A stretch of DNA of 40,778 nucleotides from Microbacterium paulum (GCF_015707995.1 NZ_JAAGRY010000026.1:1-40778); one strand, 5' to 3'. Shown: positions 1 through 8,446, counted from the stretch's first letter. Notes: a model not told the origin generated them from the letters alone. Program-made: numbers and translations.

Positions 1-555
1 GGCCGGGGCGCCCGCGGGCGCGGGATCGATCCGCTCGCCGTACTGCGGCGGAGTCGTCAGGTCGACCGGTGCGACGGCCGGTGCGGGCGCGGCCGCGACC
101 ACGCGGCCGACGATCTCGCGGGCACGGTGGATGCTGCGTGGCAGCACCGTCACCTCGTAACGATCGGCGAGCACCTGCGTGACGGACGTGTAATCGCGGC
201 GACGCCGCAGCACCGCATACGTGACGAGGCTCAGCAGCATGCCGATCGCGATGCCGACGAGCATCACCCCGGCGAAGAGCTGGATCGCCGCGCCCGGCGT
301 GCCGAGCACGAAGATCGCGGAGAAGAGCAACCCGAGCAGCACGCCGTTGATCGCGCCCGAGCGCGCCGCGGCCGCATAGCCGAGCCGCCCCGTAACGGCC
401 TCGACCGAGCGAAGCCCGTGGCCGACGATCGCGATGTCGCGCGCGGGGATGTCGCCCTGGACCAGCTGCGACACCGCTTGCTGGGCGCCCTGATAGGTCG
501 CGTAGTCGGCGATCTTCTCGCCGTGCTCCTGCGGCGTGCCGCCCATCATGCTCAT
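1..555 (-). CDS. General stress protein 17M-like membrane protein (partial, 3' end outside window)
   Basis: Open for 185 codons from an ATG at 555 to the window edge with no stop, so the C-terminus is missing. The N-terminal half (ADYATYQGAQQAVSQLV, then an IVGHGLRSVE segment) looks like the YflT/general stress 17M fold. Two hydrophobic stretches follow, near residues 70-115, typical of the actinobacterial membrane-anchored version. The tail is rich in Pro and Ala. ATG codons at 549 and 546 are alternative starts; GGAG at 558-561 is better spaced for 549. The gene is divergent from the MgtE-N/CBS gene, with which it often sits in Actinobacteria (recollection). The family assignment is by eye and the function is unknown. 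Confidence 0.7.
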   Translation of the reverse strand, partial: MSMMGGTPQEHGEKIADYATYQGAQQAVSQLVQGDIPARDIAIVGHGLRSVEAVTGRLGYAAAARSGAINGVLLGLLFSAIFVLGTPGAAIQLFAGVMLVGIAIGMLLSLVTYAVLRRRRDYTSVTQVLADRYEVTVLPRSIHRAREIVGRVVAAAPAPAVAPVDLTTPPQYGERIDPAPAGAPA

Positions 556-613
556 CGCTCCATCTTGTCACGGGCGCCGACGGTGCGTCCCGCTCCGAGG
601 CGGTCGCGCCGAC

Positions 614-619
614 TACGCT
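614..619 (+). promoter_or_regulatory. -10 hexamer (TACGCT) of a leaderless promoter
   Basis: TACGCT ends 6 nt before the GTG at 626, so transcription should begin at or next to the start codon. The purines GGAGAG in between are too close to the start to act as a ribosome binding site. Confidence 0.55.
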
Positions 620-625
620 GGAGAG

Positions 626-1900
626 GTGAGTACGCAACGGGTTTTCGTGGCGCGCCTGGTCGGGTGCACCGTCTTCGATCCCGCCGGCGACCGTCTGGGC
701 AAAGTCCGGGACGTCGTCGTGATCTACCGAAAAGACGACCCCCCGCGGGTCGTGGGTCTCGTGGTCGAGATTCCGGGCCGCCGGCACGTGTTCCTCTCGA
801 TCGGACGTGTCACCTCCATCCAGGCGGGTCAGGTCATCACGACCGGCCTCATCAACGTGCGCCGCTTCCAACAGCGCGGCGGCGAGGTGCGGGTGATGAC
901 CGAGCTCCTCGGTCGCAAGGTGTACTTCACCGACGGCTCGGGCGAGGCCGTGATCGAAGACGTCGCGATCGAGCGTGACCGCCTCGGCATGTGGGACATC
1001 GGGCAGCTGTTCCTGCGCAAGCCCAAGACATCCGCCTCTCCTTTCGCGAAGGGCCCGACGACGTTCGCCGACTGGAAAGACGTGCGCGAGCAGCAGTCGC
1101 CCGGCGAGGCGCAGTCGGCCGAGCAGCTCGTCGCGACGTACTCCGACCTGAAGCCCGCCGACCTCGCGAACACGCTGCTCGACCTGCCCGACGAGCGGCT
1201 GCTCGAAGTCGCCGAAGAGCTCAGCGACGACCGTCTCGCCGACGCGCTCGAAGAGATGCCCGAAGACGATCAGGTGCACATCCTCGAGGCGCTCGGCGAC
1301 GAGCGCGCCGCCGACATCCTCGATCAGATGGAGCCCGACGACGCCGCCGACGTCCTCGCCCAGCTGCCCGAGGATCAGCGCGAAGAGCTGCTCGAGCTGA
1401 TGGAGCCCGAGGAGGCGGAAGACGTCCGCGCCCTGCTGAAGTACGGGCCCGACACCGCCGGCGGCTTGATGACGAGCGAGCCGATCGTGCTGTCGGCGGA
1501 TGCCACGGTCGCCGAAGCCCTCGCGCTCATCCGCCGTCACGAGCTGCACCCGGCCCTGGCCGCCGCCGTCTTCGTCACGCTTCCCCCCTACGAGACCCCC
1601 ACCGGGCGGCTGCTCGGCACGGTGCACTTCCAGCGGATGCTGCGCTATCCCCCGCACGAACGGCTCGGCGCGATCATCGACGAGGCGGCCGATGCGGTGC
1701 CGGCGACCGCCTCGGCCGCCGAGGTCGCACGCATGCTCGCGAGCTACAACCTCGTCTCGCTGCCCGTGGTCGACCAGGCGCACAGGCTCGTCGGCGCGGT
1801 GAGTGTCGACGACGTACTCGACTACCTGCTGCCCGAGGACTGGCGCTCGCACGATGGCGATGAATCGGCCGAGGCGACGGCCGCAGAGGTCCGGCGATGA
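626..1900 (+). CDS. MgtE N-terminal domain/CBS domain protein without transporter domain
   Basis: 424 aa. Residues about 5-130 resemble one or two PRC-barrel units. Residues about 150-270 are the acidic helical repeats of the MgtE N domain (runs such as LPDERLLEVAEELSDDRL). Residues about 275-410 are a CBS pair. In MgtE these cytoplasmic parts sense Mg2+ and gate the channel, but here the protein ends after the CBS pair with no membrane segment. It is therefore a soluble sensor-like protein, not a transporter. The GTG at 626 is chosen because the conserved region starts there and a -10 hexamer sits 6 nt upstream; an in-frame ATG at 536 would cross that promoter. It overlaps the next gene by 4 nt (ATGA). 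A role in metal sensing is inferred. Confidence 0.85.
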   Translation: MSTQRVFVARLVGCTVFDPAGDRLGKVRDVVVIYRKDDPPRVVGLVVEIPGRRHVFLSIGRVTSIQAGQVITTGLINVRRFQQRGGEVRVMTELLGRKVYFTDGSGEAVIEDVAIERDRLGMWDIGQLFLRKPKTSASPFAKGPTTFADWKDVREQQSPGEAQSAEQLVATYSDLKPADLANTLLDLPDERLLEVAEELSDDRLADALEEMPEDDQVHILEALGDERAADILDQMEPDDAADVLAQLPEDQREELLELMEPEEAEDVRALLKYGPDTAGGLMTSEPIVLSADATVAEALALIRRHELHPALAAAVFVTLPPYETPTGRLLGTVHFQRMLRYPPHERLGAIIDEAADAVPATASAAEVARMLASYNLVSLPVVDQAHRLVGAVSVDDVLDYLLPEDWRSHDGDESAEATAAEVRR

Positions 1901-2484
1901 TGGCACGCACCCAGAAGGTGAACCTGGAAGACCCGCGCGGCCGGCGCGCCGGGGTGCTGACCCGCACGCCCGCGCCCTCGCGCGACCGCTTCGGCCGGTT
2001 CACCGAGTGGGTGGCGCGCGCGATGGGAACGCCGATGTTCCTGCTCATCCTGAGCCTGTTCTGCGTCGGCTGGATCATGTGGAACACCCTTGCGCCCGAG
2101 GCATGGCGCTTCGACTCGCAGACCTACGGGTTCACGGTGCTCACGCTCGTGCTGTCGCTGCAGGCGTCGTACGCCGCCCCCCTCATCCTGCTCGCGCAGA
2201 ACCGGCAGGACGACCGCGACCGGGTGCAGATCGAGCAGGACCGTCAGCGCGCCGAGCGGAACCTGGCCGACACGGAATACCTCGCCCGCGAGGTGGTCGC
2301 CCTGCGCATGGCGATGACCGACGTCTCCGACCAGGTGCTCACCCGCGACGTGCTGCGCCAAGAGCTCTACGCTCTGCTCGAGGAACTGGCACCCGTCGAG
2401 GCATCCCCCGCTCCGACCGCACCGACCGACCCCTCGAGCACGCCCGCGAAGTCCCAGCCCGCGCCCGGGCCCTCCGCACGATGA
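1897..2484 (+). CDS. DUF1003 family membrane protein
   Basis: 195 aa. A basic N-terminus (residues 1-40) is followed by two membrane helices near residues 45-65 (MFLLILSLFCVGWIMWN) and 75-100. A charged coiled-coil-like stretch follows (QNRQDDRDRVQIEQDRQRAE), then a Pro/Ala/Ser-rich tail. This is the usual DUF1003 layout, in which the segment after the second helix is conserved. Its start overlaps the stop of the MgtE-N/CBS gene and its stop overlaps the next start, both as ATGA, so the three genes are probably translationally coupled. The biochemical role of DUF1003 proteins is unknown. Family confidence is high. Confidence 0.88.
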   Translation: MMARTQKVNLEDPRGRRAGVLTRTPAPSRDRFGRFTEWVARAMGTPMFLLILSLFCVGWIMWNTLAPEAWRFDSQTYGFTVLTLVLSLQASYAAPLILLAQNRQDDRDRVQIEQDRQRAERNLADTEYLAREVVALRMAMTDVSDQVLTRDVLRQELYALLEELAPVEASPAPTAPTDPSSTPAKSQPAPGPSAR

Positions 2485-3632
2485 CGCCTCCTGACACCGA
2501 TGCCGTGTCGCGGGCGGTGGGCGCCGTCACCGACCCCGAGATCCGCCGCCCGCTCGACGACCTCGACATGGTGCGCTCGGTCCGCGTGGAGGGTGACACC
2601 GCGCACGTCGAGATCGCACTGACGATCGTGGGATGCCCCGCCGCCGAACGCATCGAGCGCGACGTGCGGGCGGCCGCGGCATCCGTTCCCGGCGTCGCAC
2701 AGGTCGACCTTGAGATCGGCGTGATGACCCCAGCCGAGCGCGCCGCCCTCACCGAGCGCCTGCGCGGCGGCGCCGCGCGCGTCATGCCGTTTGGGCCGGA
2801 TTCGCTCACCCGCGTGATCGCCGTGACGAGCGGCAAGGGCGGCGTCGGCAAGTCGACGCTCACCGCGAATCTCGCGGTCGCACTCGCCGAGCGGGGGCTC
2901 GCCGTGGGCCTCGTCGACGCGGATGTCCACGGGTTCTCGATCCCGCCCCTCCTCGGTCTCGTCGAGCCCGATGGCCTGCCGCCGCAGCCCACCCGCATCG
3001 ACGACCTCATGCTGCCGCCCGTCGCGTACGGGGTGAAGACGATCTCGATCGGCATGTTCCTGCCGCGCGACCAGCCCGCCGCGGCGGTCGCCTGGCGGGG
3101 GCCCATGCTCCACCGCACGGTGTCGCAGTTCCTCACCGACGTCTACTTCGGCGATCTCGACGTGCTGCTGCTCGACATGCCCCCCGGTACCGGCGACGTC
3201 GCGATCTCGGTCGGCCAACTGCTGCCGCACGCTGGCGTGCTCGTCGTGACGACGCCGCAGACCGCGGCATCCGACGTCGCCGTCCGTTCCGGGCTCGTCG
3301 CCGGCCAGACCGGTCAGCACGTCATCGGCGTCGTGGAGAACATGGCGGCGATGACGCTGCCCGACGGCTCGGTTCTCGACCTCTTCGGTGCGGGCGGCGG
3401 TCAGGCCGTCGCCGATGCGCTCTCGGACGCGGACCCCGACGGTGCGGCGGTGCCCCTGCTCGGCTCGGTGCCGCTCAGCGTCGCGCTCCGCCGCGGCGGC
3501 GACACCGGCATCCCGGTCGTCGTCGGCGAGCCGTCGGATGTCGCGGCACAGGCGATCTCGCGCATCGCCGACACCCTGGCGCGTACCGGCCGGGGTCTCG
3601 CCGGCCGCGCGCTCCCGTTCACCCCGCGCTGA
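2481..3632 (+). CDS. mrp: Mrp/NBP35-type P-loop ATPase (iron-sulfur carrier family)
   Basis: 383 aa from the ATG at 2481, which overlaps the preceding stop. Residues about 5-80 are a DUF59/MIP18-like domain. The ATPase domain follows, with a deviant Walker A (SGKGGVGKST, residues 117-126), switch DADVHGFS, Walker B LLDMPPGTGD, and TTPQTAASDVAVRSG. Family members bind and transfer Fe-S clusters as dimers through a C-terminal CxxC, or act in related maturation. Here the region after VVENMAAM has no cysteine, and the only Cys is in the DUF59 domain (VGCPAAE). The cluster-carrier function is therefore not supported by the sequence, although the ATPase signature is complete. Confidence 0.9.
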   Translation: MTPPDTDAVSRAVGAVTDPEIRRPLDDLDMVRSVRVEGDTAHVEIALTIVGCPAAERIERDVRAAAASVPGVAQVDLEIGVMTPAERAALTERLRGGAARVMPFGPDSLTRVIAVTSGKGGVGKSTLTANLAVALAERGLAVGLVDADVHGFSIPPLLGLVEPDGLPPQPTRIDDLMLPPVAYGVKTISIGMFLPRDQPAAAVAWRGPMLHRTVSQFLTDVYFGDLDVLLLDMPPGTGDVAISVGQLLPHAGVLVVTTPQTAASDVAVRSGLVAGQTGQHVIGVVENMAAMTLPDGSVLDLFGAGGGQAVADALSDADPDGAAVPLLGSVPLSVALRRGGDTGIPVVVGEPSDVAAQAISRIADTLARTGRGLAGRALPFTPR

Positions 3633-3641
3633 CGCGGGCGA

Positions 3642-4028
3642 TCAGGTCGCTTCGTCGTCGTACGGCACGCCGGCCACCGCGCGGTCGGGGTCGAAGACGG
3701 GCGCGAGCGGCGTCGTCGCGGTCGCGGCGGCCGCCGCGCCGACCGCTGCCGCCTGCACGGTGGGAACCGGCGCGTCTTCGAGCAGCGCGTCGCGGATGAT
3801 CCTCCGCGGGTCGTACTGGCGCGGGTCGAGCTTCCGCCACTCGACCTCGTCGAAGTCGTCGCCCATCTCCTCTTTCACGCGCGTGCGCGCACCGGCCAGC
3901 CACTCCCGAGAGCGCCGCGTGAGCCGGGCCAGACTCTCCGCGTACCGCGGCAGCCGCTCGGGCCCGATGAGCAGAGCAGCCACGACGAGGAGCAGGAGGA
4001 ACTTCTCCATGTCGTAGCCGAAGAACAT
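3642..4028 (-). CDS. tatB: Sec-independent (twin-arginine) translocase subunit TatB
   Basis: 128 aa. One N-terminal membrane helix (KFLLLLVVAALLIGPERLP) ends in the Gly-Pro hinge of the TatA/TatB family. A basic amphipathic helix (RYAESLARLTRRSREWL) and an acidic, then Ala-rich, cytoplasmic tail follow. The GPERLP hinge and longer body favour TatB over TatA. TatB binds signal peptides of folded proteins together with TatC; no tatA or tatC is in the window. The start at 4028 keeps the family's short residue block before the helix and lies 6 nt from a -10 hexamer. It converges with the Mrp-type gene, leaving 9 nt between the stops. Confidence 0.85.
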   Translation of the reverse strand: MFFGYDMEKFLLLLVVAALLIGPERLPRYAESLARLTRRSREWLAGARTRVKEEMGDDFDEVEWRKLDPRQYDPRRIIRDALLEDAPVPTVQAAAVGAAAAATATTPLAPVFDPDRAVAGVPYDDEAT

Positions 4029-4034
4029 GCCTCC

Positions 4035-4040
4035 AGGTTA
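4035..4040 (-). promoter_or_regulatory. -10 hexamer (TAACCT) of the leaderless tatB promoter
   Basis: On the minus strand TAACCT is followed by six bases (GGAGGC) and the tatB ATG. The distance fits a transcript beginning at the start codon, so GGAGGC would not be in the mRNA. Confidence 0.5.
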
Positions 4041-4076
4041 CCCGTGCGCCTGCGGCATCTCGGCCTGCGCGCACCG

Positions 4077-4082
4077 TACGCT
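4077..4082 (+). promoter_or_regulatory. -10 hexamer (TACGCT) upstream of the O-methyltransferase gene
   Basis: TACGCT lies 18 nt before the ATG at 4101. The predicted transcript would have a leader of about 12 nt that carries the AAGGAG ribosome binding site at 4090-4095. Confidence 0.45.
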
Positions 4083-4100
4083 GGCGGTGAAGGAGTGCTC

Positions 4101-4739
4101 ATGGCCGAATCAGACGCGATCCGCAGGTACGCCCTGGAGGCCGCCGTCGAACCCGAATCGATCGAGCGGGCGCGGGCGCGTGCGGTCGAGCTCGGCGCCG
4201 ACCCGATCAGCGCCGCCGTCGGAGCGCAGATCGCCGTCGTCACCGCGGCGACCGCGGCCCTCAACATCGTCGAGATCGGCACCGGCGCGGGCGTGTCGGG
4301 CCTGTGGCTGCTGCACGGCTCGCCCCGCGCCACGCTCACGACGATCGACATCGAGCCCGAGCACCTCGCCGCGGCACGCACCGCGTTCACCGAAGCGAAG
4401 ATCCCCGCCGCCCGCTCCCGGTTCATCACCGGCCGCGCCGCCGATGTGCTGCCGCGCATGAACGAGGCATCCTATGACATTGTCCTCGTCGACGCCGATC
4501 CCGAGGGCGTGATCGAATACGTCGAACACGGGCTGCGCCTCGTCCGCGCCGGCGGTACGGTGCTCGTGCCGCGTGCGCTGCGCGGTGGGGCGGTCGCAGA
4601 CCCGGTGCGGCGCGACCCGATCACGACGGCGTTCCGCTCGCTGATCCAAGAGACGCAGGCGTCGCCCGCCGTCCTCGGAGCCCTCTCGATCGTTGGCGAA
4701 GGGCTGCTGCAGCTGACGACGGTACCCGCGGAGCACTGA
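4101..4739 (+). CDS. SAM-dependent O-methyltransferase (family 3-like)
   Basis: 212 aa from the ATG at 4101, chosen because AAGGAG lies 5 nt upstream; an in-frame ATG at 4044 would precede the likely promoter. The SAM-binding motif I is IVEIGTGAGVSGLWLL. It is followed by an acidic residue after the second strand (LTTIDIEPEHL) and the DIVLVDADPEG motif, which in this family bears the metal-binding aspartates. The length and order match the small class I caffeoyl-CoA/catechol-type O-methyltransferases. The substrate cannot be inferred. It stands alone, converges with the DUF3117 gene and ends before a strong hairpin. Confidence 0.85.
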   Translation: MAESDAIRRYALEAAVEPESIERARARAVELGADPISAAVGAQIAVVTAATAALNIVEIGTGAGVSGLWLLHGSPRATLTTIDIEPEHLAAARTAFTEAKIPAARSRFITGRAADVLPRMNEASYDIVLVDADPEGVIEYVEHGLRLVRAGGTVLVPRALRGGAVADPVRRDPITTAFRSLIQETQASPAVLGALSIVGEGLLQLTTVPAEH

Positions 4740-4809
4740 CCTCGCAGCCGTCACGCACCGGCTGTGACCCCGCCGCCGGCATGCGCCAGACGGCACTGCC
4801 CGTAGACGC

Positions 4810-4848
4810 CGAACGGCCGGTCGCCTTCGAAAAGGCGCCGGCCGTTCG
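4810..4848. terminator. Bidirectional hairpin terminator
   Basis: An 11-bp perfect stem (CGAACGGCCGG / CCGGCCGTTCG) continues after a one-base bulge into a 4-bp CGCC/GGCG stem closed by an 8-nt loop, TTCGAAAA. It lies between two convergent genes. There is no strong T-run, so it may work as a U-independent hairpin in both directions. Confidence 0.75.
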
Positions 4849-4864
4849 CACGGATCAGCGGGGT

Positions 4865-5035
4865 TCAGGCGCCGACGACCTCGCCGAGCACGCCGTGGAG
4901 TTCTTTCGCCTCGTCGTCATTGACGGAGACGACCAGACGGCCACCGCCCTCGAGGGGAACGCGCACGATGATGAGGCGTCCCTCCTTCACGGCCTCCATA
5001 GGTCCGTCTCCGGTTCGCGGCTTCATGGCTGCCAT
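4865..5035 (-). CDS. DUF3117 family small protein
   Basis: 56 aa, beginning MAAMKPRTGDGP, with the central block REGRLIIVRVPLEGGG preserved as KEGRLIIVRVPLEGGGRLV. This is the near-invariant actinobacterial DUF3117 protein, usually 53-57 aa. The ATG at 5035 is supported by AAAGGGAGC a few bases upstream (5041-5050) and by family length. The role is unknown. It is probably monocistronic, with its own promoter upstream and a strong hairpin downstream. Confidence 0.9.
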   Translation of the reverse strand: MAAMKPRTGDGPMEAVKEGRLIIVRVPLEGGGRLVVSVNDDEAKELHGVLGEVVGA

Positions 5036-5069
5036 TTGGGGGCTCCCTTTCGTCTTCGGACTACACCAA

Positions 5070-5075
5070 GAGTTT
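5070..5075 (-). promoter_or_regulatory. Candidate -10 hexamer (TAAACT) for the DUF3117 gene
   Basis: TAAACT on the minus strand lies about 35 nt before the ATG at 5035, in the most A/T-rich stretch of this gap. No good -35 hexamer is visible. Confidence 0.4.
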
Positions 5076-5150
5076 ATCGGTACGCCGGGACAGCCACGGT
5101 CACGCTTGACATCCTGCGCCTCATCGCCCAGCGCGCGGCGCGCGCGGAGG

Positions 5151-6362
5151 TCACGGGATCTGGGTGAAGGTCGTGCCGAGCACGAGCATCTGATAGATCC
5201 ACCACCACTGCAGCACGAGGCCCACGCCGAGCACCGTCCAGCGCCACGCGGGGTGACGCGGCAGCGCGAGCGCGCCATACAGCGGCGCGAGCGGCAGAAG
5301 CAGGCGGAAGATGCTCGACTGCGGAAAGAACACCAGCAGCAGGTACAGCACGTAGCTCGCCGACCACAGGCGGATCTCGACGCCGAGCCGGCGCACGTGC
5401 GGTTCGAACAGCAGGAGCGCCGCGATGGCGGCCACGAGCACCGCGAGGGCGACGTAGCCGAGCGGTTCGGGGAGCCCCCAGACGCGGAACCAGATGGCGG
5501 ATGCCTGCACGAACCCCTCGAACGGCACGAACCCGCCGTCGTCGCCCGTCCACCCGCGGCGCCACGACAACTCGGTGTGGAGGTACGCCGACGGGTCGTC
5601 CGTCGCGATACCGGCGATGACCTGCCATGAGAAGCCGACGGCCACCGCGAGGGCGCCGAGCGACACGATGTGCACGATCTGGCGCGCCGGGAGCGGATCG
5701 GTGGCGCGGTGCCGCCACCGCCACAGGCCGTAGACCCCGAGCAACAGCGCGAACGCGAGCACGCCCGGGCGGGTCAATCCCATGAGCGGGATCAACAGGT
5801 ACAGCCACCCGAACCGGCGCCGTACGAGGGCGAGGAGCGCGAGGAAGAGCCAGAGCAGGAAGAGGCTCTCGGCATAGCCCATCTGGAAGAGCGCGGCGAG
5901 CGGGCCCGCGGCGAAGAGGGCGACCGCCCAGAGGGCAGCAGTAGCATCGATGCGCTCGCGCAACAGGTGGTAGAGGGCGAGGCTCGCGAAGTAGCCCGCG
6001 ACGAGGGCGACGGCGATCGCCGCGATCGGGTACTGACCGCCGAGCACGAACGACAGTCCGCGCGCGAGCACGGGGTACAGCGGCATGAACGCCCACGCGT
6101 TCTGGGTCACATCGCCGTGTTCGTCGAGGGGCAGTTCGGCGGGGTAACCGCTCGTCGCGACCACCCAGTACCACTGACCGTCCCACCGCATCGAGAGCGA
6201 CCCGATCGTCGCGCCGGTGGCGCCGTTCCGGTTCGCGATCTCCGCGCCGATGAGCAGGAAGATCGTCGTGATCGCCCGCGCGGCGAGGTAGATCGCCCCG
6301 ACGGTGAGGGCGGGGCGCTGCCGGAGTCGCGGCGGCGCGTCGACCAACTGCTCGCCCGTCAC
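5151..6362 (-). CDS. PIG-V-like (GT-C) mannosyltransferase family membrane protein
   Basis: 403 aa with about nine membrane helices. Near the N-terminus is RWDGQWYWVVATSGYP, the conserved Trp-Asp loop of the GPI mannosyltransferase II (PIG-V) family. It is followed by NAWAFMPLYPVLARGL and MGYAESLFLLWLF, also family-typical. Such actinobacterial proteins are thought to use polyprenyl-phosphate sugars at the outer membrane face (family knowledge), but the acceptor is unknown. The GTG start at 6362 overlaps the dapE stop as GTGA, implying translational coupling; the reading frame is open further upstream but only inside dapE. The C-terminus (QWWWIYQMLVLGTTFTQIP) is complete. Confidence 0.8.
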   Translation of the reverse strand: MTGEQLVDAPPRLRQRPALTVGAIYLAARAITTIFLLIGAEIANRNGATGATIGSLSMRWDGQWYWVVATSGYPAELPLDEHGDVTQNAWAFMPLYPVLARGLSFVLGGQYPIAAIAVALVAGYFASLALYHLLRERIDATAALWAVALFAAGPLAALFQMGYAESLFLLWLFLALLALVRRRFGWLYLLIPLMGLTRPGVLAFALLLGVYGLWRWRHRATDPLPARQIVHIVSLGALAVAVGFSWQVIAGIATDDPSAYLHTELSWRRGWTGDDGGFVPFEGFVQASAIWFRVWGLPEPLGYVALAVLVAAIAALLLFEPHVRRLGVEIRLWSASYVLYLLLVFFPQSSIFRLLLPLAPLYGALALPRHPAWRWTVLGVGLVLQWWWIYQMLVLGTTFTQIP

Positions 6363-7435
6363 GACGCGGTCAGCCAGGCGCGCAGGCCACGCTCCACGTC
6401 TTCGATCTGCGCGACGGGCACGCGCTCCTGATCGTGGTGGGCGAGACTCGGGTCGCCGGGGCCGTAGTTGACCGCCGGCACGCCGAGCGCCGAGAAGCGG
6501 GCGACGTCGGTCCAGCCGTACTTCGGGCGTGCTCCTCCCCCGACGGCGGCGAGGAACTCCTGGGCGAGTGGCGCGTCGAGCCCCGGCCGGGCACCGGCCG
6601 CGGCATCGACGATCTCGACCTCGAAGCCCTCGAGCACGCGCCGCACGTGCGCCTCGGCATCCTCGACGGTGCGACTCGGCGCGAAGCGGAAGTTGACCTC
6701 GACCTCGCACAGGTCGGGGATCACGTTTCCGGCGACGCCTCCCGCGATGCGCACGGCGTTCAGCCCCTCGCGGTACACGAGGCCGTCGACCTCGATCTCG
6801 CGCGGCCGGTATTCGGCGAGGCGGGTGAGGATCGGCGCGGCGCGGTGGATCGCGTTCTCGCCCATCCACGCGCGAGCGCTGTGCGAGCGCACGCCATGGG
6901 TGCGCACGACGGCGCGCAGCGTGCCGTTGCAGCCGCCTTCGACGCCGCCGTTCGACGGCTCGCCGAGGATCGCGAAGTCGCCGGCGAAGAGGTCGGGCCG
7001 CGTGCGCGCGAGGCGGGTCAGCCCGTTGCGGTCCGAGTCGACCTCTTCGTTGTCGTACCACATCCAGGTGATGTCGACACGGGGGTCTGAGAGCTCGGCG
7101 GCGAGCTTCAGCTGCACGGCGGTGCCGCCCTTCATGTCGACCGTGCCGCGCCCCCAGAGGTAGGCGATACCGTCGTCGACGATGTCGCGCGTCGGCAGGT
7201 TCTCGTTGATCGGCACCGTGTCGATGTGCCCCGCGATGACGACCCGCTGCGCGCGGCCGAGGTGGGTGCGCGCGACGATCGTGTCGCCGTCGCGGTACAC
7301 GTCGAGGTGCGCGAGCGGCGAGACCGCCGCGAAGATCGCGTCGGCGAGTGTCGCCTCGTCTCCCGACACGCTCGGGATGTCGCAGATCGCACGGGTGAGG
7401 TCGACAGAACCGGCGGTGAGGTCGAGGCGTGCCAT
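6359..7435 (-). CDS. dapE: Succinyl-diaminopimelate desuccinylase
   Basis: 358 aa M20 metallopeptidase. It hydrolyses N-succinyl-LL-2,6-diaminopimelate to LL-diaminopimelate and succinate in lysine and cell-wall precursor synthesis. Di-zinc ligands are visible in order: H70 and D72 (AGHIDTVP), D100 (GTVDMKGG), the Glu pair E130-E131 (YDNEEVDSD), E159 (LGEPS), and a C-terminal His in LAHHDQER. The dimerization domain lies between about residues 170 and 285. The ATG at 7435 fits the N-terminus and has a -10 hexamer 7 nt upstream. It is divergent from dapD and coupled downstream to a mannosyltransferase gene. Confidence 0.93.
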   Translation of the reverse strand: MARLDLTAGSVDLTRAICDIPSVSGDEATLADAIFAAVSPLAHLDVYRDGDTIVARTHLGRAQRVVIAGHIDTVPINENLPTRDIVDDGIAYLWGRGTVDMKGGTAVQLKLAAELSDPRVDITWMWYDNEEVDSDRNGLTRLARTRPDLFAGDFAILGEPSNGGVEGGCNGTLRAVVRTHGVRSHSARAWMGENAIHRAAPILTRLAEYRPREIEVDGLVYREGLNAVRIAGGVAGNVIPDLCEVEVNFRFAPSRTVEDAEAHVRRVLEGFEVEIVDAAAGARPGLDAPLAQEFLAAVGGGARPKYGWTDVARFSALGVPAVNYGPGDPSLAHHDQERVPVAQIEDVERGLRAWLTAS

Positions 7436-7442
7436 GCGCCCG

Positions 7443-7448
7443 AGTCTA
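7443..7448 (-). promoter_or_regulatory. -10 hexamer (TAGACT) of the leaderless dapE promoter
   Basis: TAGACT on the minus strand ends 7 nt before the dapE ATG. The dapE and dapD promoters face away from each other within a 66-bp gap. Confidence 0.6.
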
Positions 7449-7488
7449 TCCAGCGCGGCACAGCACGAGCCGGCGCGGGCGCGGCCGA

Positions 7489-7494
7489 TACGCT
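7489..7494 (+). promoter_or_regulatory. -10 hexamer (TACGCT) of the leaderless dapD promoter
   Basis: TACGCT, then GGGGGGC, then the dapD ATG at 7502. With 7 nt between hexamer and start codon, the G-run cannot serve as a normal ribosome binding site. Confidence 0.6.
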
Positions 7495-7501
7495 GGGGGG
7501 C

Positions 7502-8446
7502 ATGACTGAACAGCGTTGGATCTGGGGTGCCGGACTTGCCACGATCGCCGGCGACGGCACCGTTCTCGACACCTGGTTCCCCGCGCCCGCAGCGGGTCGC
7601 GCGCCCGCTGACGCGGACGCGTCGGGCCTCGAGGCATCCGCCGGCCCCGACCCGCGACGCGACGTCACCGTCGAGGTGGTCGTGATCGAGATCGACCTCG
7701 ACGAGGCGCCCCAGTCGACGAGCGACGCCTACCTGCGCCTGCACGCCCTCTCGCACCTGCTCGTCGCGCCGAACGACCTCAACCTCGCCGGTGTCTTCGC
7801 GCACCTGCCGAACGTCGCGTGGACGAACGCGGGCCCGGTGCACCCGGAGGCCTTCGCGCGGCTGCGCCCGCAGCTGCAGCGCGCCGGCATCCAGCTGCAG
7901 GGGCTCGACAAGTTCCCGCGCCTCACCGACTACGTCGTGCCGGCGGGGGTGCGCATCGCGGATGCCTCGCGCGTTCGGCTCGGCGCGCACCTCGCCCCCG
8001 GAACCACCGTGATGCACGAGGGCTTCGTGAACTTCAACGCGGGCACCCTCGGCGCCTCGATGGTCGAGGGCCGCATCTCGCAGGGCGTCACGGTCGGCGA
8101 CGGGTCCGACATCGGCGGCGGGGCATCCATCATGGGCACCCTCTCGGGCGGCGGCACGCATCGCGTGTCGATCGGCGCACGCACCCTCCTCGGCGCGAAC
8201 GCCGGGATCGGCATCTCGCTCGGCGACGACTGCATCGTCGAGGCGGGCCTGTACGTCACGGCTGGATCGAAGATCGTGCTGCCGAACGAGGCGCCCCTGC
8301 ACGACGGCTCGCGCCCCGTGGTCAAGGGCGCGCAGCTGTCGGGTCAGAACGGCATCCTCTTCCGCCGGAATTCCCTCACCGGCGCCGTCGAGGCCGTGCG
8401 CCGCGAAGGCGTCGGCGTGACCCTCAACGAGGCGCTGCACGCGTGA
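7502..8446 (+). CDS. dapD: 2,3,4,5-Tetrahydropyridine-2,6-dicarboxylate N-succinyltransferase
   Basis: 314 aa, the length of the actinobacterial DapD type. It transfers succinyl from succinyl-CoA to tetrahydrodipicolinate, the step before DapC and DapE. The N-terminal domain (1-150) is followed by a left-handed beta-helix of hexapeptide repeats (residues about 155-270: [48 protein letters not shown]). The family segments [15 protein letters not shown] and [15 protein letters not shown] form the active site at the subunit interface. The C-terminal hexapeptide cap is intact. The start follows the leaderless promoter. Its stop overlaps the start of the ASCH gene (GTGA). Confidence 0.95.
   Translation: MTEQRWIWGAGLATIAGDGTVLDTWFPAPAAGRAPADADASGLEASAGPDPRRDVTVEVVVIEIDLDEAPQSTSDAYLRLHALSHLLVAPNDLNLAGVFAHLPNVAWTNAGPVHPEAFARLRPQLQRAGIQLQGLDKFPRLTDYVVPAGVRIADASRVRLGAHLAPGTTVMHEGFVNFNAGTLGASMVEGRISQGVTVGDGSDIGGGASIMGTLSGGGTHRVSIGARTLLGANAGIGISLGDDCIVEAGLYVTAGSKIVLPNEAPLHDGSRPVVKGAQLSGQNGILFRRNSLTGAVEAVRREGVGVTLNEALHA

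Noticed and set aside
5106..5111. Exact TTGACA on the plus strand
   Set aside because: No matching -10 and no plus-strand gene follow; the next gene is the 3' end of a minus-strand gene.
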